Program-made: the position numbers and the translations under genes | The notes under the pieces: generated by a model | Told to the model about the DNA's origin: nothing | The model's database searches: none | The model's input: only the letters and a program-made list of their open reading frames with translations | In this document: positions 19,584 to 27,914 of the stretch, in pieces | How positions within the stretch are numbered: the stretch's first letter is position 1 | Layout of the letters: each line of letters opens with the position of its first letter | Assembly (NCBI RefSeq): GCF_051488685.1 | Contig: NZ_JBPSEH010000001.1 | Location: 124,001 to 188,000 of the forward strand | DNA length: 64,000 nt | Source: Melioribacter sp051488685 | GTDB lineage: Bacteria; Bacteroidota; Ignavibacteria; Ignavibacteriales; Melioribacteraceae | Direction: 5' to 3'

Positions 19584-19988
19584 AAAAACTTGACCAATGA
19601 AACGATTTGTCCTCAACTCCCCAAAATATTAGCAGAAATATATGTTCTTGAATATATAAAAAACTACATTTTATATAGCAAGTTGAAAATAAAATCAGAT
19701 CAGATTATATTCCGAAAAATTGAGGAAGACATAATTTATATAAAGAGACACAGCAACATTGAAAACAACAAACATGCTCCGTAAAATTACTGACAAAATA
19801 TCGCAACATAGTTTTTCCTGCAGCAGCGAATCCGTTTTTATGACAATAAAAATCTATATGACCTAAGTAAGGAATGGGAAAAATATTATTTGAATTTGTA
19901 GACGATACTAATTTGTTCTGGATTGAGGCAAATGCTACATTGACTGATGAATTTTTCGATTATTTACAATTACAATAAAGAGGTAATC
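19584..19988. other. Intergenic region with a possible 34-codon ORF
   Basis: About 400 bp without a convincing gene. At 19874-19978 (+) a 34-codon frame starts MGKILFEFVDDTNLFWIE, with AAGG just upstream; it may be a real small protein or a gene fragment. The other open frame (19590-19784) looks random. Confidence 0.35.
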
Positions 19989-20420
19989 ATGGATGAATTC
20001 AGCGAATTAAATATCGAAGAAACACCACAACCAGTAAATCTATTCAAACTTAATTTCGAAAAGATGATCCGTGATATGCGCTTTGTGGGTATCTTTTTAA
20101 TCATTTACGGAACATTAACATGCCTTTCGATAATCGGCGCAATAATTGGGATACCGATCATTATAATCGGATTGCGAATTCGCGAATCTGCAGAACAATT
20201 CGAAATTTATAAATTGACTAATCAAAGTGCAGCTTTGCGTCTGGGCTTCGAATTACAGGGTAAATATTTTCGTCTTGCTAAGATTATTATCATCGTTTCA
20301 TTAATATTTACCATTATCTGGTTCGTCATTATTTTCGGATTTCTAATATCGAGTTTTCACACTCTCTATCAACTGGATAAGATGGAATATAACTCGATTA
20401 GCCTGTTTGGTAGGCTGTAA
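19989..20420 (+). CDS. DUF5362-like membrane protein
   Basis: 143 aa from the ATG at 19989, chosen because AAAGAGGT lies just upstream; a longer frame from 19947 lacks this. A cytoplasmic N-terminus is followed by two close membrane segments (about 35-70) with IGIPIIIIGLRIRESAEQF between, and a third near 100-125. The layout (helical hairpin, amphipathic loop with counts of residues like 'LTNQSAALRLGFELQGKYF', last helix) matches the DUF5362 family of Bacteroidota. Function unknown. Confidence 0.65.
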   Translation: MDEFSELNIEETPQPVNLFKLNFEKMIRDMRFVGIFLIIYGTLTCLSIIGAIIGIPIIIIGLRIRESAEQFEIYKLTNQSAALRLGFELQGKYFRLAKIIIIVSLIFTIIWFVIIFGFLISSFHTLYQLDKMEYNSISLFGRL

Positions 20421-20473
20421 AACTCTAATAAATTACCTATATTTAGATAGCATATCTTTAATAACGAAACAAT

Positions 20474-21097
20474 ATGAATAAAAACTATAAGGTTGCTTTT
20501 CTTTTGACATATATTACAATCGGGTATAATATACTCGAAGGACTAATATCGGTTATCTGGGGTATTGAAGATGAAACTCTCTCGTTACTTGGATTTGGAA
20601 TCGACTCATTTGTCGAAGTAATGTCGGGTATCGGTTTGCTGCATATGCTAATTCGAATAAAAAACAATAACGGTCAGACAAGCGATAGGTTTGAAAGAAC
20701 GGCTCTCAGAATTACAGGAGTGGGATTTTATATTCTTTCGGCAGGTCTGATTGTCGGCTCTTTAATAAATGTTTTCTCAAGCCATAAGCCAGATACAACG
20801 GTTGTAGGAATTATTATTTCTGTGATTTCTATTTTTACAATGTCAACATTAATTTATTATAAAATGAAAATAGGCAAGGCGCTCCAGTCGGATGCAATAA
20901 TTGCAGATGCAAAATGTACTAAAACCTGTCTTTATTTATCCATAATACTGCTGGCAGCAAGTGCCGGCTACGAATTAACGGGCATAGGCGGAATCGATTC
21001 GATTGGCGCTGCTGCGATTGCCTGGTTTTCGTATAGAGAAGGGAAAGAAGCTTTTGAAAAAGCAAGGGGCAATTTAATTTGTTCTTGTGAACATTGA
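20474..21097 (+). CDS. Cation efflux (CDF-like) transmembrane protein
   Basis: 207 aa, about two-thirds of a normal CDF transporter: it has the membrane domain but no C-terminal cytoplasmic domain. TM segments are visible near 8-30, 37-62, 80-105, 112-133 and 155-190. Residues equivalent to CDF metal-binding positions appear in LGFGIDSFVEV and SDAIIADAKCT. It ends in a Cys/His tail (LICSCEH). Such short CDF relatives may export divalent metals; metal and direction are inferred. Confidence 0.75.
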   Translation: MNKNYKVAFLLTYITIGYNILEGLISVIWGIEDETLSLLGFGIDSFVEVMSGIGLLHMLIRIKNNNGQTSDRFERTALRITGVGFYILSAGLIVGSLINVFSSHKPDTTVVGIIISVISIFTMSTLIYYKMKIGKALQSDAIIADAKCTKTCLYLSIILLAASAGYELTGIGGIDSIGAAAIAWFSYREGKEAFEKARGNLICSCEH

Positions 21098-21145
21098 TAA
21101 CGAGTAAAAATTAGAATAAATAATTACACTAATGTTTAGTCTTCA

Positions 21146-21658
21146 ATGAAAAAGAATCTACTTATAATAGTGTTCTCGGTTCTCTTTTTATTAAAATGCG
21201 ACGGCGGAATTGAACCAGAACCGGTTAAACCAGAAGGTCCTACCGGCTTCAAAGGCACGATTACATTCACCGGCATCTGGCCTGAAGGTGTAAAAAGGAC
21301 CCATCTGGTTGTATTTAAGAAGCCTATTGAAAAAACAGAAGATTTTTTCCCGCCTAATCTCAGCTTCGTTTCCGATTCGATACCGTATGGCAGTTCTGTA
21401 TTCAATTACAGTTCAATAGAAAATAATTTTTTGCCAATACTTCAACTGGGCGAAGGCACATATTCGTATGTTGTTGTGGCTCAGTCGAAAACTGAAACAA
21501 TCTCATTCGAAAGAAAGGATTGGTACGTGGTTGGAGTTTACTGCAACAACAACAATCAATCGAGTCCAAAAGAACTAAAATTACGTGCCGGTGAAATTAC
21601 AGAAGGAGTAAACATAAACGTTGACTTTAACAATCCGCCTCCTCAGCCTCCATATTAA
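21146..21658 (+). CDS. Lipoprotein of unknown function next to a TonB receptor
   Basis: 170 aa. The signal sequence ends in a lipobox (FLLKC, about Cys17), followed by the acidic/Pro linker DGGIEPEPVKPEGPTG. The mature part is predicted beta-rich (GTITFTGIWPEGVKRTHLVV; GEGTYSYVVVAQSK) and may be a small carboxypeptidase-like or transthyretin-like domain. The next gene, 12 bp downstream, is a TonB-dependent receptor, so the lipoprotein probably works with it at the outer membrane, much as a surface lipoprotein partner would. That role is an inference. Confidence 0.7.
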   Translation: MKKNLLIIVFSVLFLLKCDGGIEPEPVKPEGPTGFKGTITFTGIWPEGVKRTHLVVFKKPIEKTEDFFPPNLSFVSDSIPYGSSVFNYSSIENNFLPILQLGEGTYSYVVVAQSKTETISFERKDWYVVGVYCNNNNQSSPKELKLRAGEITEGVNINVDFNNPPPQPPY

Positions 21659-21670
21659 AGGAGATAAAAC

Positions 21671-23836
21671 ATGTACAGATTTTTTTTATTTATTTTTCTT
21701 TTAGGAAATTTATCGCTTGCCCAGAAGGGAAAAATAACAGGCAGAATTGTTGAAGAAGATTCACAACCAATTATAGGCGCTAACATAATTATAAGTGGAA
21801 CATCTTACGGAGCAGCAACTGACGAAAAAGGAAGGTATGAAATCAGAGGCATTCCCTATGGCCACTATACGATAGAAGTCTCCTGCGTCGGATATCAAAA
21901 AGTCAGCAAAAAAATTACTATTAACAAAGAACTAACTGAAATTAATTTTATTTTACAGGAATCAGCCGTTGAAACTGAACAAATATTGATAACCGCCTCA
22001 AAGTTCGAGCAAAAGAAAGAAGATTTATCGGTAAGTGCATTTGTAATTAAACCCGATTTAATATCTCACAAGAATTATCTGGCTTTCGATGAATTACTTA
22101 GAGATATTCCCGGCATACAAGTAAATCTTGAGCAGGTTAGTATCCGTGGTTCGAGTGGCTACAGTAAAGGAGTTGGTGCAAGAGTACTTGTGGCAATTAA
22201 TGGAATACCATTTTACAGTGGTGATAACGGAGATATTGTCTGGGAAATGATTCCAATTTCTGATATTGAACGCGTAGAGGTCATTAAAGGTCCGGCAAGT
22301 TCACTCTATGGCACATCGGCTATTGGAGGCGTTATTAATATAATTACCAAAGATGTTGCACAAATTCCAGTGACTTACATCAAATCTTATGCAGGTTTTT
22401 ATGATAATCCTTCTTACGATATTTGGAAATGGAATAATAACCTGCGTACTTTCTACGGCACAGAGATATCTCATTCATCGTCGGTAGCAGGAGTTGGATA
22501 TACAGTATCCATAAAGAAGTTCGACAACATGAGTTATCGCCAAAATGATTTTCGGAAAAATTATCTCGGATATTTTAAAGTAAACAAGACAATCGACACA
22601 AATCAATCGATACTTTTATTTGGCAATTATTTATACATGGACAGAGGTAATTTTTTATACTGGAAAGACTCTCGCAATGCGTTAGTACCGAAAGACGAAG
22701 ATAACGGCAACACGGTAAAATCGAACCGCTTTTTCAGCGGATTGGTATATAACAACAGGCTAACGGAAAATTTGAATTCAACATTCAAATTGAGTTATTA
22801 TTATACACGATTCGACGGCTACGGTATCGAAGTAACAACATCAACAGCCAATCTTTATAGAACCGAAGCCATTTTTAATTATTCGAACAAAGGTAATTTT
22901 AATTACACTGGCGGAATCGAAATATCCGGGGCGACAGTAAAATCGAATATTTTTTCAGACACACGATTCGGAGGAGGGGCACTTTATTTTCAAACGGAAT
23001 ACCGAGGTATTAAAAATTTAATTGCCACTTTAGGGCTCCGTTACGACTACATTAAACTCGATACAATAAAAGGAAAAAATGCCATAACACCTCGTATTGG
23101 ATTTAATTACAAAATAACGAGCAATCTAATTTTAAGATCATCTATAGGCACAGGTTTCAGAGCACCAACACCTGCCGAAGTGTTTACAACGGCAGGGATT
23201 GCAGGAGGCATAGACGTCGAGCAAAATCCGGATTTGAAATCGGAAACAAGCTTTTCTTTCGAAAGTGGTCTCATTTATAACCCGACAGACTATTTTTATA
23301 TCGATATGGCTTTTTATCAGACCAATTACAATAACTTTATAGAGCCGAATCTTACAAAAACAGGCGATATAAAATTTATAAACCTAACTAAGGCAAGAAT
23401 ACAGGGTACAGAAATATTGTGCAACTGGACGCCCATTCCTTCATTATTAAACTTAACCGTCGCATACAATTATATGTGGGCAAGAGATATCGAAAAGAAC
23501 CGACCAATGAAATATCGCCCGCGCAACACTGTTAATTTACATATTGGTCTTACCAAGCAGCCGTTTGAGTTGAGTGCCGATTTCAGGTACTCAAGCAAAG
23601 TAGAAGAAATAGACCTCGAGCTGACCGAACCACCATTAGCTCTTATAAAAGACGGTTATAAACGAGTCCCTGTTTATGTAGTTGATTTAGCAGGTGGGGT
23701 TAATTTTATTTTTAGTAATATAGCTGCTTCATTAAAATTGAGTGTTAAAAACTTACTCAATTATAATTACGTCGAGTTTATCGGGAATTTAGCACCCATT
23801 CGTAATTATTCGATCAGCGCAGAGGTCTATTTCTAA
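21671..23836 (+). CDS. TonB-dependent receptor
   Basis: 721 aa, complete. Signal peptide (MYRFFLFIFLLGNLSLAQ), carboxypeptidase-like domain (about 20-100), plug (about 105-230: SVRGSSG-like IRGSSGYSKG, IERVEVIKGPASSLYGTSAI, GGVINIITK), then a barrel ending in the aromatic YSISAEVYF. The plug and barrel are of the classical FepA/BtuB type rather than SusC. GGAG precedes the start. The upstream lipoprotein gene is in the same operon; CDF-like and NifX-like genes nearby make a metal or metal-complex ligand possible but unproven. Confidence 0.93.
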   Translation: MYRFFLFIFLLGNLSLAQKGKITGRIVEEDSQPIIGANIIISGTSYGAATDEKGRYEIRGIPYGHYTIEVSCVGYQKVSKKITINKELTEINFILQESAVETEQILITASKFEQKKEDLSVSAFVIKPDLISHKNYLAFDELLRDIPGIQVNLEQVSIRGSSGYSKGVGARVLVAINGIPFYSGDNGDIVWEMIPISDIERVEVIKGPASSLYGTSAIGGVINIITKDVAQIPVTYIKSYAGFYDNPSYDIWKWNNNLRTFYGTEISHSSSVAGVGYTVSIKKFDNMSYRQNDFRKNYLGYFKVNKTIDTNQSILLFGNYLYMDRGNFLYWKDSRNALVPKDEDNGNTVKSNRFFSGLVYNNRLTENLNSTFKLSYYYTRFDGYGIEVTTSTANLYRTEAIFNYSNKGNFNYTGGIEISGATVKSNIFSDTRFGGGALYFQTEYRGIKNLIATLGLRYDYIKLDTIKGKNAITPRIGFNYKITSNLILRSSIGTGFRAPTPAEVFTTAGIAGGIDVEQNPDLKSETSFSFESGLIYNPTDYFYIDMAFYQTNYNNFIEPNLTKTGDIKFINLTKARIQGTEILCNWTPIPSLLNLTVAYNYMWARDIEKNRPMKYRPRNTVNLHIGLTKQPFELSADFRYSSKVEEIDLELTEPPLALIKDGYKRVPVYVVDLAGGVNFIFSNIAASLKLSVKNLLNYNYVEFIGNLAPIRNYSISAEVYF

Positions 23837-23839
23837 TTT

Positions 23840-24232
23840 TCAGTGCCTGCCGTGATGGCAAACATTATCTTCTCTTTCTATTAATTGACCCGCCAGATAT
23901 TTTTCAACTGCACTGTCGGCATTTTCTTCGTCAGTCATAAAAGGTTTTATGCCGTTAGCCTCGAGGTCTTCCACCAATCTCCAGCCGCCCGATGTAAAAA
24001 TTAAAACATCTACTCCTTTCAGCGCTTCTATCAGTCTTTCGTGTCCGTACCTATGACTCTCGCCGTGATGATGCTCGCCCCTGCCTTGACGACCGTGATT
24101 AGTAAAAGTGTTCTCGAGATACTGTTTGCCGAGAATTTTCCCTTCAGAGCATTCGTAAATGATAAAACCGTTTACACGTCCGATATGTCCGGACACATGC
24201 AAATTGTCGTCTGATGCAACTGCTATTTTCAT
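23840..24232 (-). CDS. NifX/NifB-type dinitrogenase iron-molybdenum cofactor domain protein
   Basis: 130 aa. The ribonuclease-H-like fold of the NifX/NafY family: MKIAVASDDNLHVSGHIGRV at the start and GVDVLIFTSGGWRLVEDLE in the middle. A His-rich insert (EHHHGESHRYGHE) and a C-terminal CHHGRH look like metal-binding elements. Free-standing members occur in many anaerobes without nitrogenase, often beside DUF134, as here (1-bp gap). The stop lies 3 bp from the convergent TonB receptor stop. Role: probably iron-sulfur or metal cofactor handling, unproven. Confidence 0.85.
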   Translation of the reverse strand: MKIAVASDDNLHVSGHIGRVNGFIIYECSEGKILGKQYLENTFTNHGRQGRGEHHHGESHRYGHERLIEALKGVDVLIFTSGGWRLVEDLEANGIKPFMTDEENADSAVEKYLAGQLIEREDNVCHHGRH

Positions 24233-24233
24233 T

Positions 24234-24536
24234 TTATTCCTCCTTTAATTTGTTAAAATAATCCTGTTTAATTCTGAGCGCCTTACCGTTGATAATTGCA
24301 TCTGCAATTTTTCTCCTTGCAGATTTAAGAATTCGACCAAAAGTAGGTCGGGATATTTCCATCTTCTCAGCTCCAGTCTCGTGGTCGTAACCATTATAGT
24401 CAGCCCAGTAGATTGCCTCGACCTCGTCTTCAGCCAGTACATTTTCTAATAATTCATACATTGGAATTCCACGCGGTTTGAAATAATATGCTGTCGGATA
24501 ACACTTTATTCTTCTATTTTTTTTAGGTCTGGGCAT
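24234..24536 (-). CDS. DUF134 (UPF0251) helix-turn-helix protein
   Basis: 100 aa. Begins MPRPKKNRRIKCYPTAYYFK, then a sigma70-region-4-like HTH around EISRPTFGRILKSARRKIAD. This matches the DUF134/UPF0251 family, which commonly precedes NifX-like genes in anaerobes. Likely a DNA-binding regulator of the pair. It lies 1 bp upstream of the NifX-like gene, so they are co-translated. Confidence 0.88.
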   Translation of the reverse strand: MPRPKKNRRIKCYPTAYYFKPRGIPMYELLENVLAEDEVEAIYWADYNGYDHETGAEKMEISRPTFGRILKSARRKIADAIINGKALRIKQDYFNKLKEE

Positions 24537-24650
24537 ACAATAATTATGAGCATATGTTCATAACAAAATTATAAAATACTACTATAATAATCCAGCAAAT
24601 TATTTGGTGTTTGTTAATCGTGGTTGACGAAATTACGTCAGGATAATAAT

Positions 24651-24902
24651 TTAAGGATTGATATCTTCTTCATGCCTTCTGATGACTTCAACAGTAAAAT
24701 TTGCAGCCATTCCGGCGAGTGCGCCAACGGCAGCCAATACTGGTGCGAAGAAAGCTCCAAGCACTGCAACAGTTACAGGTATTTCGATATACGTATTCCC
24801 TTTTTCATCTTTTATTATTATTCGCCTTACGTTCCCTTCTTTGATTAACTCTTCTATCTTAGCAAGAAGCTCCTTTCCCTTTACTTTGAATTGATTAATC
24901 AT
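24651..24902 (-). CDS. DUF4342 protein
   Basis: 83 aa. N-terminal helix (ELLAKIEELIKEGNVRRIII), a beta-hairpin (IIIKDEKGNTYIEIPVTVAV) and a hydrophobic glycine/alanine-rich segment (VLGAFFAPVLAAVGALAGMA), as in the DUF4342 family. Small, probably membrane-associated; function unknown. The stop side faces DUF134 with a gap of ~115 bp. Confidence 0.8.
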   Translation of the reverse strand: MINQFKVKGKELLAKIEELIKEGNVRRIIIKDEKGNTYIEIPVTVAVLGAFFAPVLAAVGALAGMAANFTVEVIRRHEEDINP

Positions 24903-24956
24903 AATTCTCCCGAAATTTTAATAAATCAGACGCATACAATAAGCCAGAAGTTCTGT

Positions 24957-26411
24957 TTATTTTAAACCAAGTTCTTTACACATACGATAAAAGTTGGAAG
25001 GTGCCAATCCGAGCTTTTCTGCTGCAGCAGAATCCGAACTTGAGATGCTCCTTACATACTTGAAATACCGTATTCTGAATCTCCTTTCCACTTCTTTCAA
25101 AGGCAGCACCTGTCCTTCGTATAAATCTTCAAAGCCCGATTCTTCTTTCGACACGATATTATTGCCAAGTATCATTGGATTGCTAACATCCTTAGCAGTG
25201 ATGCGGTCGGGACAGTTCAGCACCAATCTTTGTACTACATTTCTCAATTCTCTAACATTGCCAGGCCACTTGTAATTCAACAAGATTTCCTTAGCGCTTT
25301 CTTCCACCACCGGCCTGGTAAATCCGAGGTCCTGACTGAAGTAGTCGAGAAAATGTTCAAACAACAAAATGATATCATTACCGCGCTGACGCAAAGGGAC
25401 TATTTCAAGCGGCACAACATTTAGTCGATAATATAAATCTTCCCTGAAGCGATTATTGTTAACTTCGTGAGCAAGATTTTTATTCGTAGCTGCGATTATT
25501 CTAACATTAACCGATATTTTTCCAGTTCTGCCAATCTTTTCAATCTCTCCCTCCTGCAACACTCTCAATAATTTTACCTGAGCCGTTGGAGAAAGTTCAC
25601 CCACTTCATCGAGGAAAAGAGTTCCATTATTAGCAACTTCGAACAATCCAGGTTTTTCTCTGTTTGCACCTGTAAACGAACCTTTTTCGAAACCGAACAA
25701 TTCGCTTTCTAACAAGTCACTCGGAATGCTTCCACAGTTAATCGGTACAAAATTCTCGTATTTCCTTTTGCTTCTCAGGTGAATATTCCATGCAACCAAT
25801 TCTTTGCCTGTGCCCGACGGACCGTTGATCAATATATTTACATCACTTTTGGCATACTTTTCAATGTTTTCTTTCAATTGAAGCATCGGTTTCGATTCGC
25901 CGATTATTTTTTTTGCTTCCAGTAAATTTTCTATACTCTTCTTAAGTCTTCTGTCGGATTTCAATTTTTGTTTTTCGAGTTTCTTTTTTTCGTATGCGTT
26001 GAAAATACTTAGAATAAAATCTGTAGGTTGATAAATGTATTCTTCGATGTTACCCGGATATTTTGTACAATACCAGAAAGCTCCAGCCTGAAGTAACTTA
26101 TTGGCAAAGTCATAATTGGTAATGTTAATTGTCATTTTTGTTACTACGATAATCTGAATGAGTGGGTCGTAGCTCTTCATTTTTGAAATCAGCTCCTCCC
26201 CTTTCAAGCCACCCGATATTTGATAGTCCATAATAACAACGTCGTATTTATCAGGATTATCCCTGATTAAAGACAGGGCAGCCATACCATTTGAAACAGT
26301 GTCAAGCAATCTTATTCTGGAGTTGTAGTAGTCGAGCGTATTTTTTACTCTTCTTACATCAAATTCTTCGTCTTCAACAAGTAAAATGTTAATCATATCT
26401 TGTTTCTGCAT
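24957..26411 (-). CDS. Sigma-54-dependent response regulator (NtrC type)
   Basis: 484 aa. Receiver domain (about 5-135) with acidic pocket VEDEE and phospho-acceptor Asp62 (VVIMDYQ). AAA+ domain (about 160-400) with Walker A GPSGTGKE, the sigma-54-contacting loop GSFTGANREK, and Walker B-type GTLFLDEVGELS. A Fis-type HTH closes the protein (SAAAEKLGLAPSNFYRMCKE). Phosphorylation should let it open sigma-54 promoters from distant enhancer sites. AAGGAAG eight bases upstream supports the start at 26411. It follows the kinase gene by 12 bp. The palindromes at 32490 and 41301 are candidate binding sites. Confidence 0.95.
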   Translation of the reverse strand: MQKQDMINILLVEDEEFDVRRVKNTLDYYNSRIRLLDTVSNGMAALSLIRDNPDKYDVVIMDYQISGGLKGEELISKMKSYDPLIQIIVVTKMTINITNYDFANKLLQAGAFWYCTKYPGNIEEYIYQPTDFILSIFNAYEKKKLEKQKLKSDRRLKKSIENLLEAKKIIGESKPMLQLKENIEKYAKSDVNILINGPSGTGKELVAWNIHLRSKRKYENFVPINCGSIPSDLLESELFGFEKGSFTGANREKPGLFEVANNGTLFLDEVGELSPTAQVKLLRVLQEGEIEKIGRTGKISVNVRIIAATNKNLAHEVNNNRFREDLYYRLNVVPLEIVPLRQRGNDIILLFEHFLDYFSQDLGFTRPVVEESAKEILLNYKWPGNVRELRNVVQRLVLNCPDRITAKDVSNPMILGNNIVSKEESGFEDLYEGQVLPLKEVERRFRIRYFKYVRSISSSDSAAAEKLGLAPSNFYRMCKELGLK

Positions 26412-26423
26412 ACGATATCTTCC

Positions 26424-27905
26424 TTAATTTTTTATTTTAATAGTGAATCGGCAACCGCCTTCTTTTATATTTTCAACGTCGAGTTCCCATCCACATTTTT
26501 CAACCGCCATCTGATATGCAATATAGCAACCATAACCCGAATTAGTAGCTTCAAGTTTTTTGGTGGAAATATTTTCAAGAAATATCTTTTTAACACCTTT
26601 TGAATCGACTTCTAATAATTCGCTTTTTATTCCAACGCCATCGTCTTCAATAGTTATAATCGTTTGGCCTTTATCCTTATCACGTTTTGTTTTTATTTTA
26701 ATTTTTACCGAATCTTTTTGACTGTGGTCAATACTGTTATGTATCAAAGGTTCAAGAATTTCCCATACCACAAATTCATTAACATTAACCGGAGGAATAT
26801 CGTCGTCAAGCAATAATTCAAAACTGAACATGTCGTTGCGACTTGAGATTCTAAGGAAAATATTCTCCACTATGAATTTTATTACTTCGTTAATGTTAGT
26901 ATGGAACATCGGGTTAATAATTGTATTGATTTCCTGGTCGTACCATTTCATGTCATATATAATTCTCGAAATGAAATTCGAATATGTCAGCACTCTCTTT
27001 TTCAATTCATCGATTCCTTCGCTGTTCATCTTGCGGACATCTTCCTTGATAAAACCAATTATCTTTTCGGCTTTATGATGAGTATGGTAAATTCTTTTTG
27101 TAAAGAGCGACTCCTTTTCGAGTCGGATTTGTTTTTTGATATTTTCTTCGTGCTCCTGGAAAAACTTTTTCTGAGCTTCGTTCCTTTCTTTTACTGCCTG
27201 TGAAGAAATGTAAAAGATAATCACAAGTCCAAGAAAAATTAAGGACGTATAGATTACAGCAACTTTATCGAAATTCGAAGTTACTTCATTTGTAAGAAAC
27301 GTAAAGTCAGGTGTAATCTTCATATACATTACACCGAGATATTCGCCGTCGGGTACGAAGGGCACAAGTATTTTAAAGGTTTTATTATTTTCCAGAATCG
27401 AATAAATGGTTTCCGAAGCCCTTATTTCATCTCTATAATCGAGAAATAGTTTTACCGCTTCGGAATGACTGTTAACGCCCGTTTCGTAGGGTGCGAGTTT
27501 GTTCGTAAGGAATGCGTAGAGTTTTTGTCCACTGTCAATAACATATATGCGATGGTTCTTTAGAAGAATCAGACTTATATCTTCCACACTTTTCTGGATT
27601 AACTGCTGTTTGAAGATTACGTTAAACGAGTAAGTGATTTTCCTCTGGTCGTACTCGGACATTGGTTTTTCCATAAAGAGATTTTCATAAAGCAATTCCA
27701 TACTAGTCGTAGTAATAATAGCCAGCCGTTCGGTGGAATATTTTTGATACCAGTCCTGAGTTTCATTTAAGAAATCGCTAAGCGATGATTTTTGAACAAA
27801 AGCCATTACGAGCTGAAAAATAATAAGTACGAACAGGAACGCCGAGATATGCCTGATTTCGAATCGATATTTAGTAAACTTATTTTTTAATTTTTGTCGT
27901 ACCAT
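26424..27905 (-). CDS. Membrane sensor histidine kinase
   Basis: 493 aa. TM1 (about 20-37), a ~180-residue periplasmic sensor region with no recognised family (possibly dCache/PAS-like), TM2 (about 220-240), a coiled-coil stretch (KERNEAQKKFFQEHEENIKK), then a divergent DHp region with HTHHKAEKI and a HATPase domain: N box EPLIHNSIDHSQ, G1 EDDGVGIK, G2 NSGYGCYIAY. The phospho-acceptor histidine is not in a standard HExxTP box. It lies between the binding-protein and response-regulator genes with 10-12-bp gaps. Its input is likely the neighbouring anchored binding protein, an inference from operon structure. Confidence 0.88.
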   Translation of the reverse strand: MVRQKLKNKFTKYRFEIRHISAFLFVLIIFQLVMAFVQKSSLSDFLNETQDWYQKYSTERLAIITTTSMELLYENLFMEKPMSEYDQRKITYSFNVIFKQQLIQKSVEDISLILLKNHRIYVIDSGQKLYAFLTNKLAPYETGVNSHSEAVKLFLDYRDEIRASETIYSILENNKTFKILVPFVPDGEYLGVMYMKITPDFTFLTNEVTSNFDKVAVIYTSLIFLGLVIIFYISSQAVKERNEAQKKFFQEHEENIKKQIRLEKESLFTKRIYHTHHKAEKIIGFIKEDVRKMNSEGIDELKKRVLTYSNFISRIIYDMKWYDQEINTIINPMFHTNINEVIKFIVENIFLRISSRNDMFSFELLLDDDIPPVNVNEFVVWEILEPLIHNSIDHSQKDSVKIKIKTKRDKDKGQTIITIEDDGVGIKSELLEVDSKGVKKIFLENISTKKLEATNSGYGCYIAYQMAVEKCGWELDVENIKEGGCRFTIKIKN

Positions 27906-27914
27906 AAATTTAAG

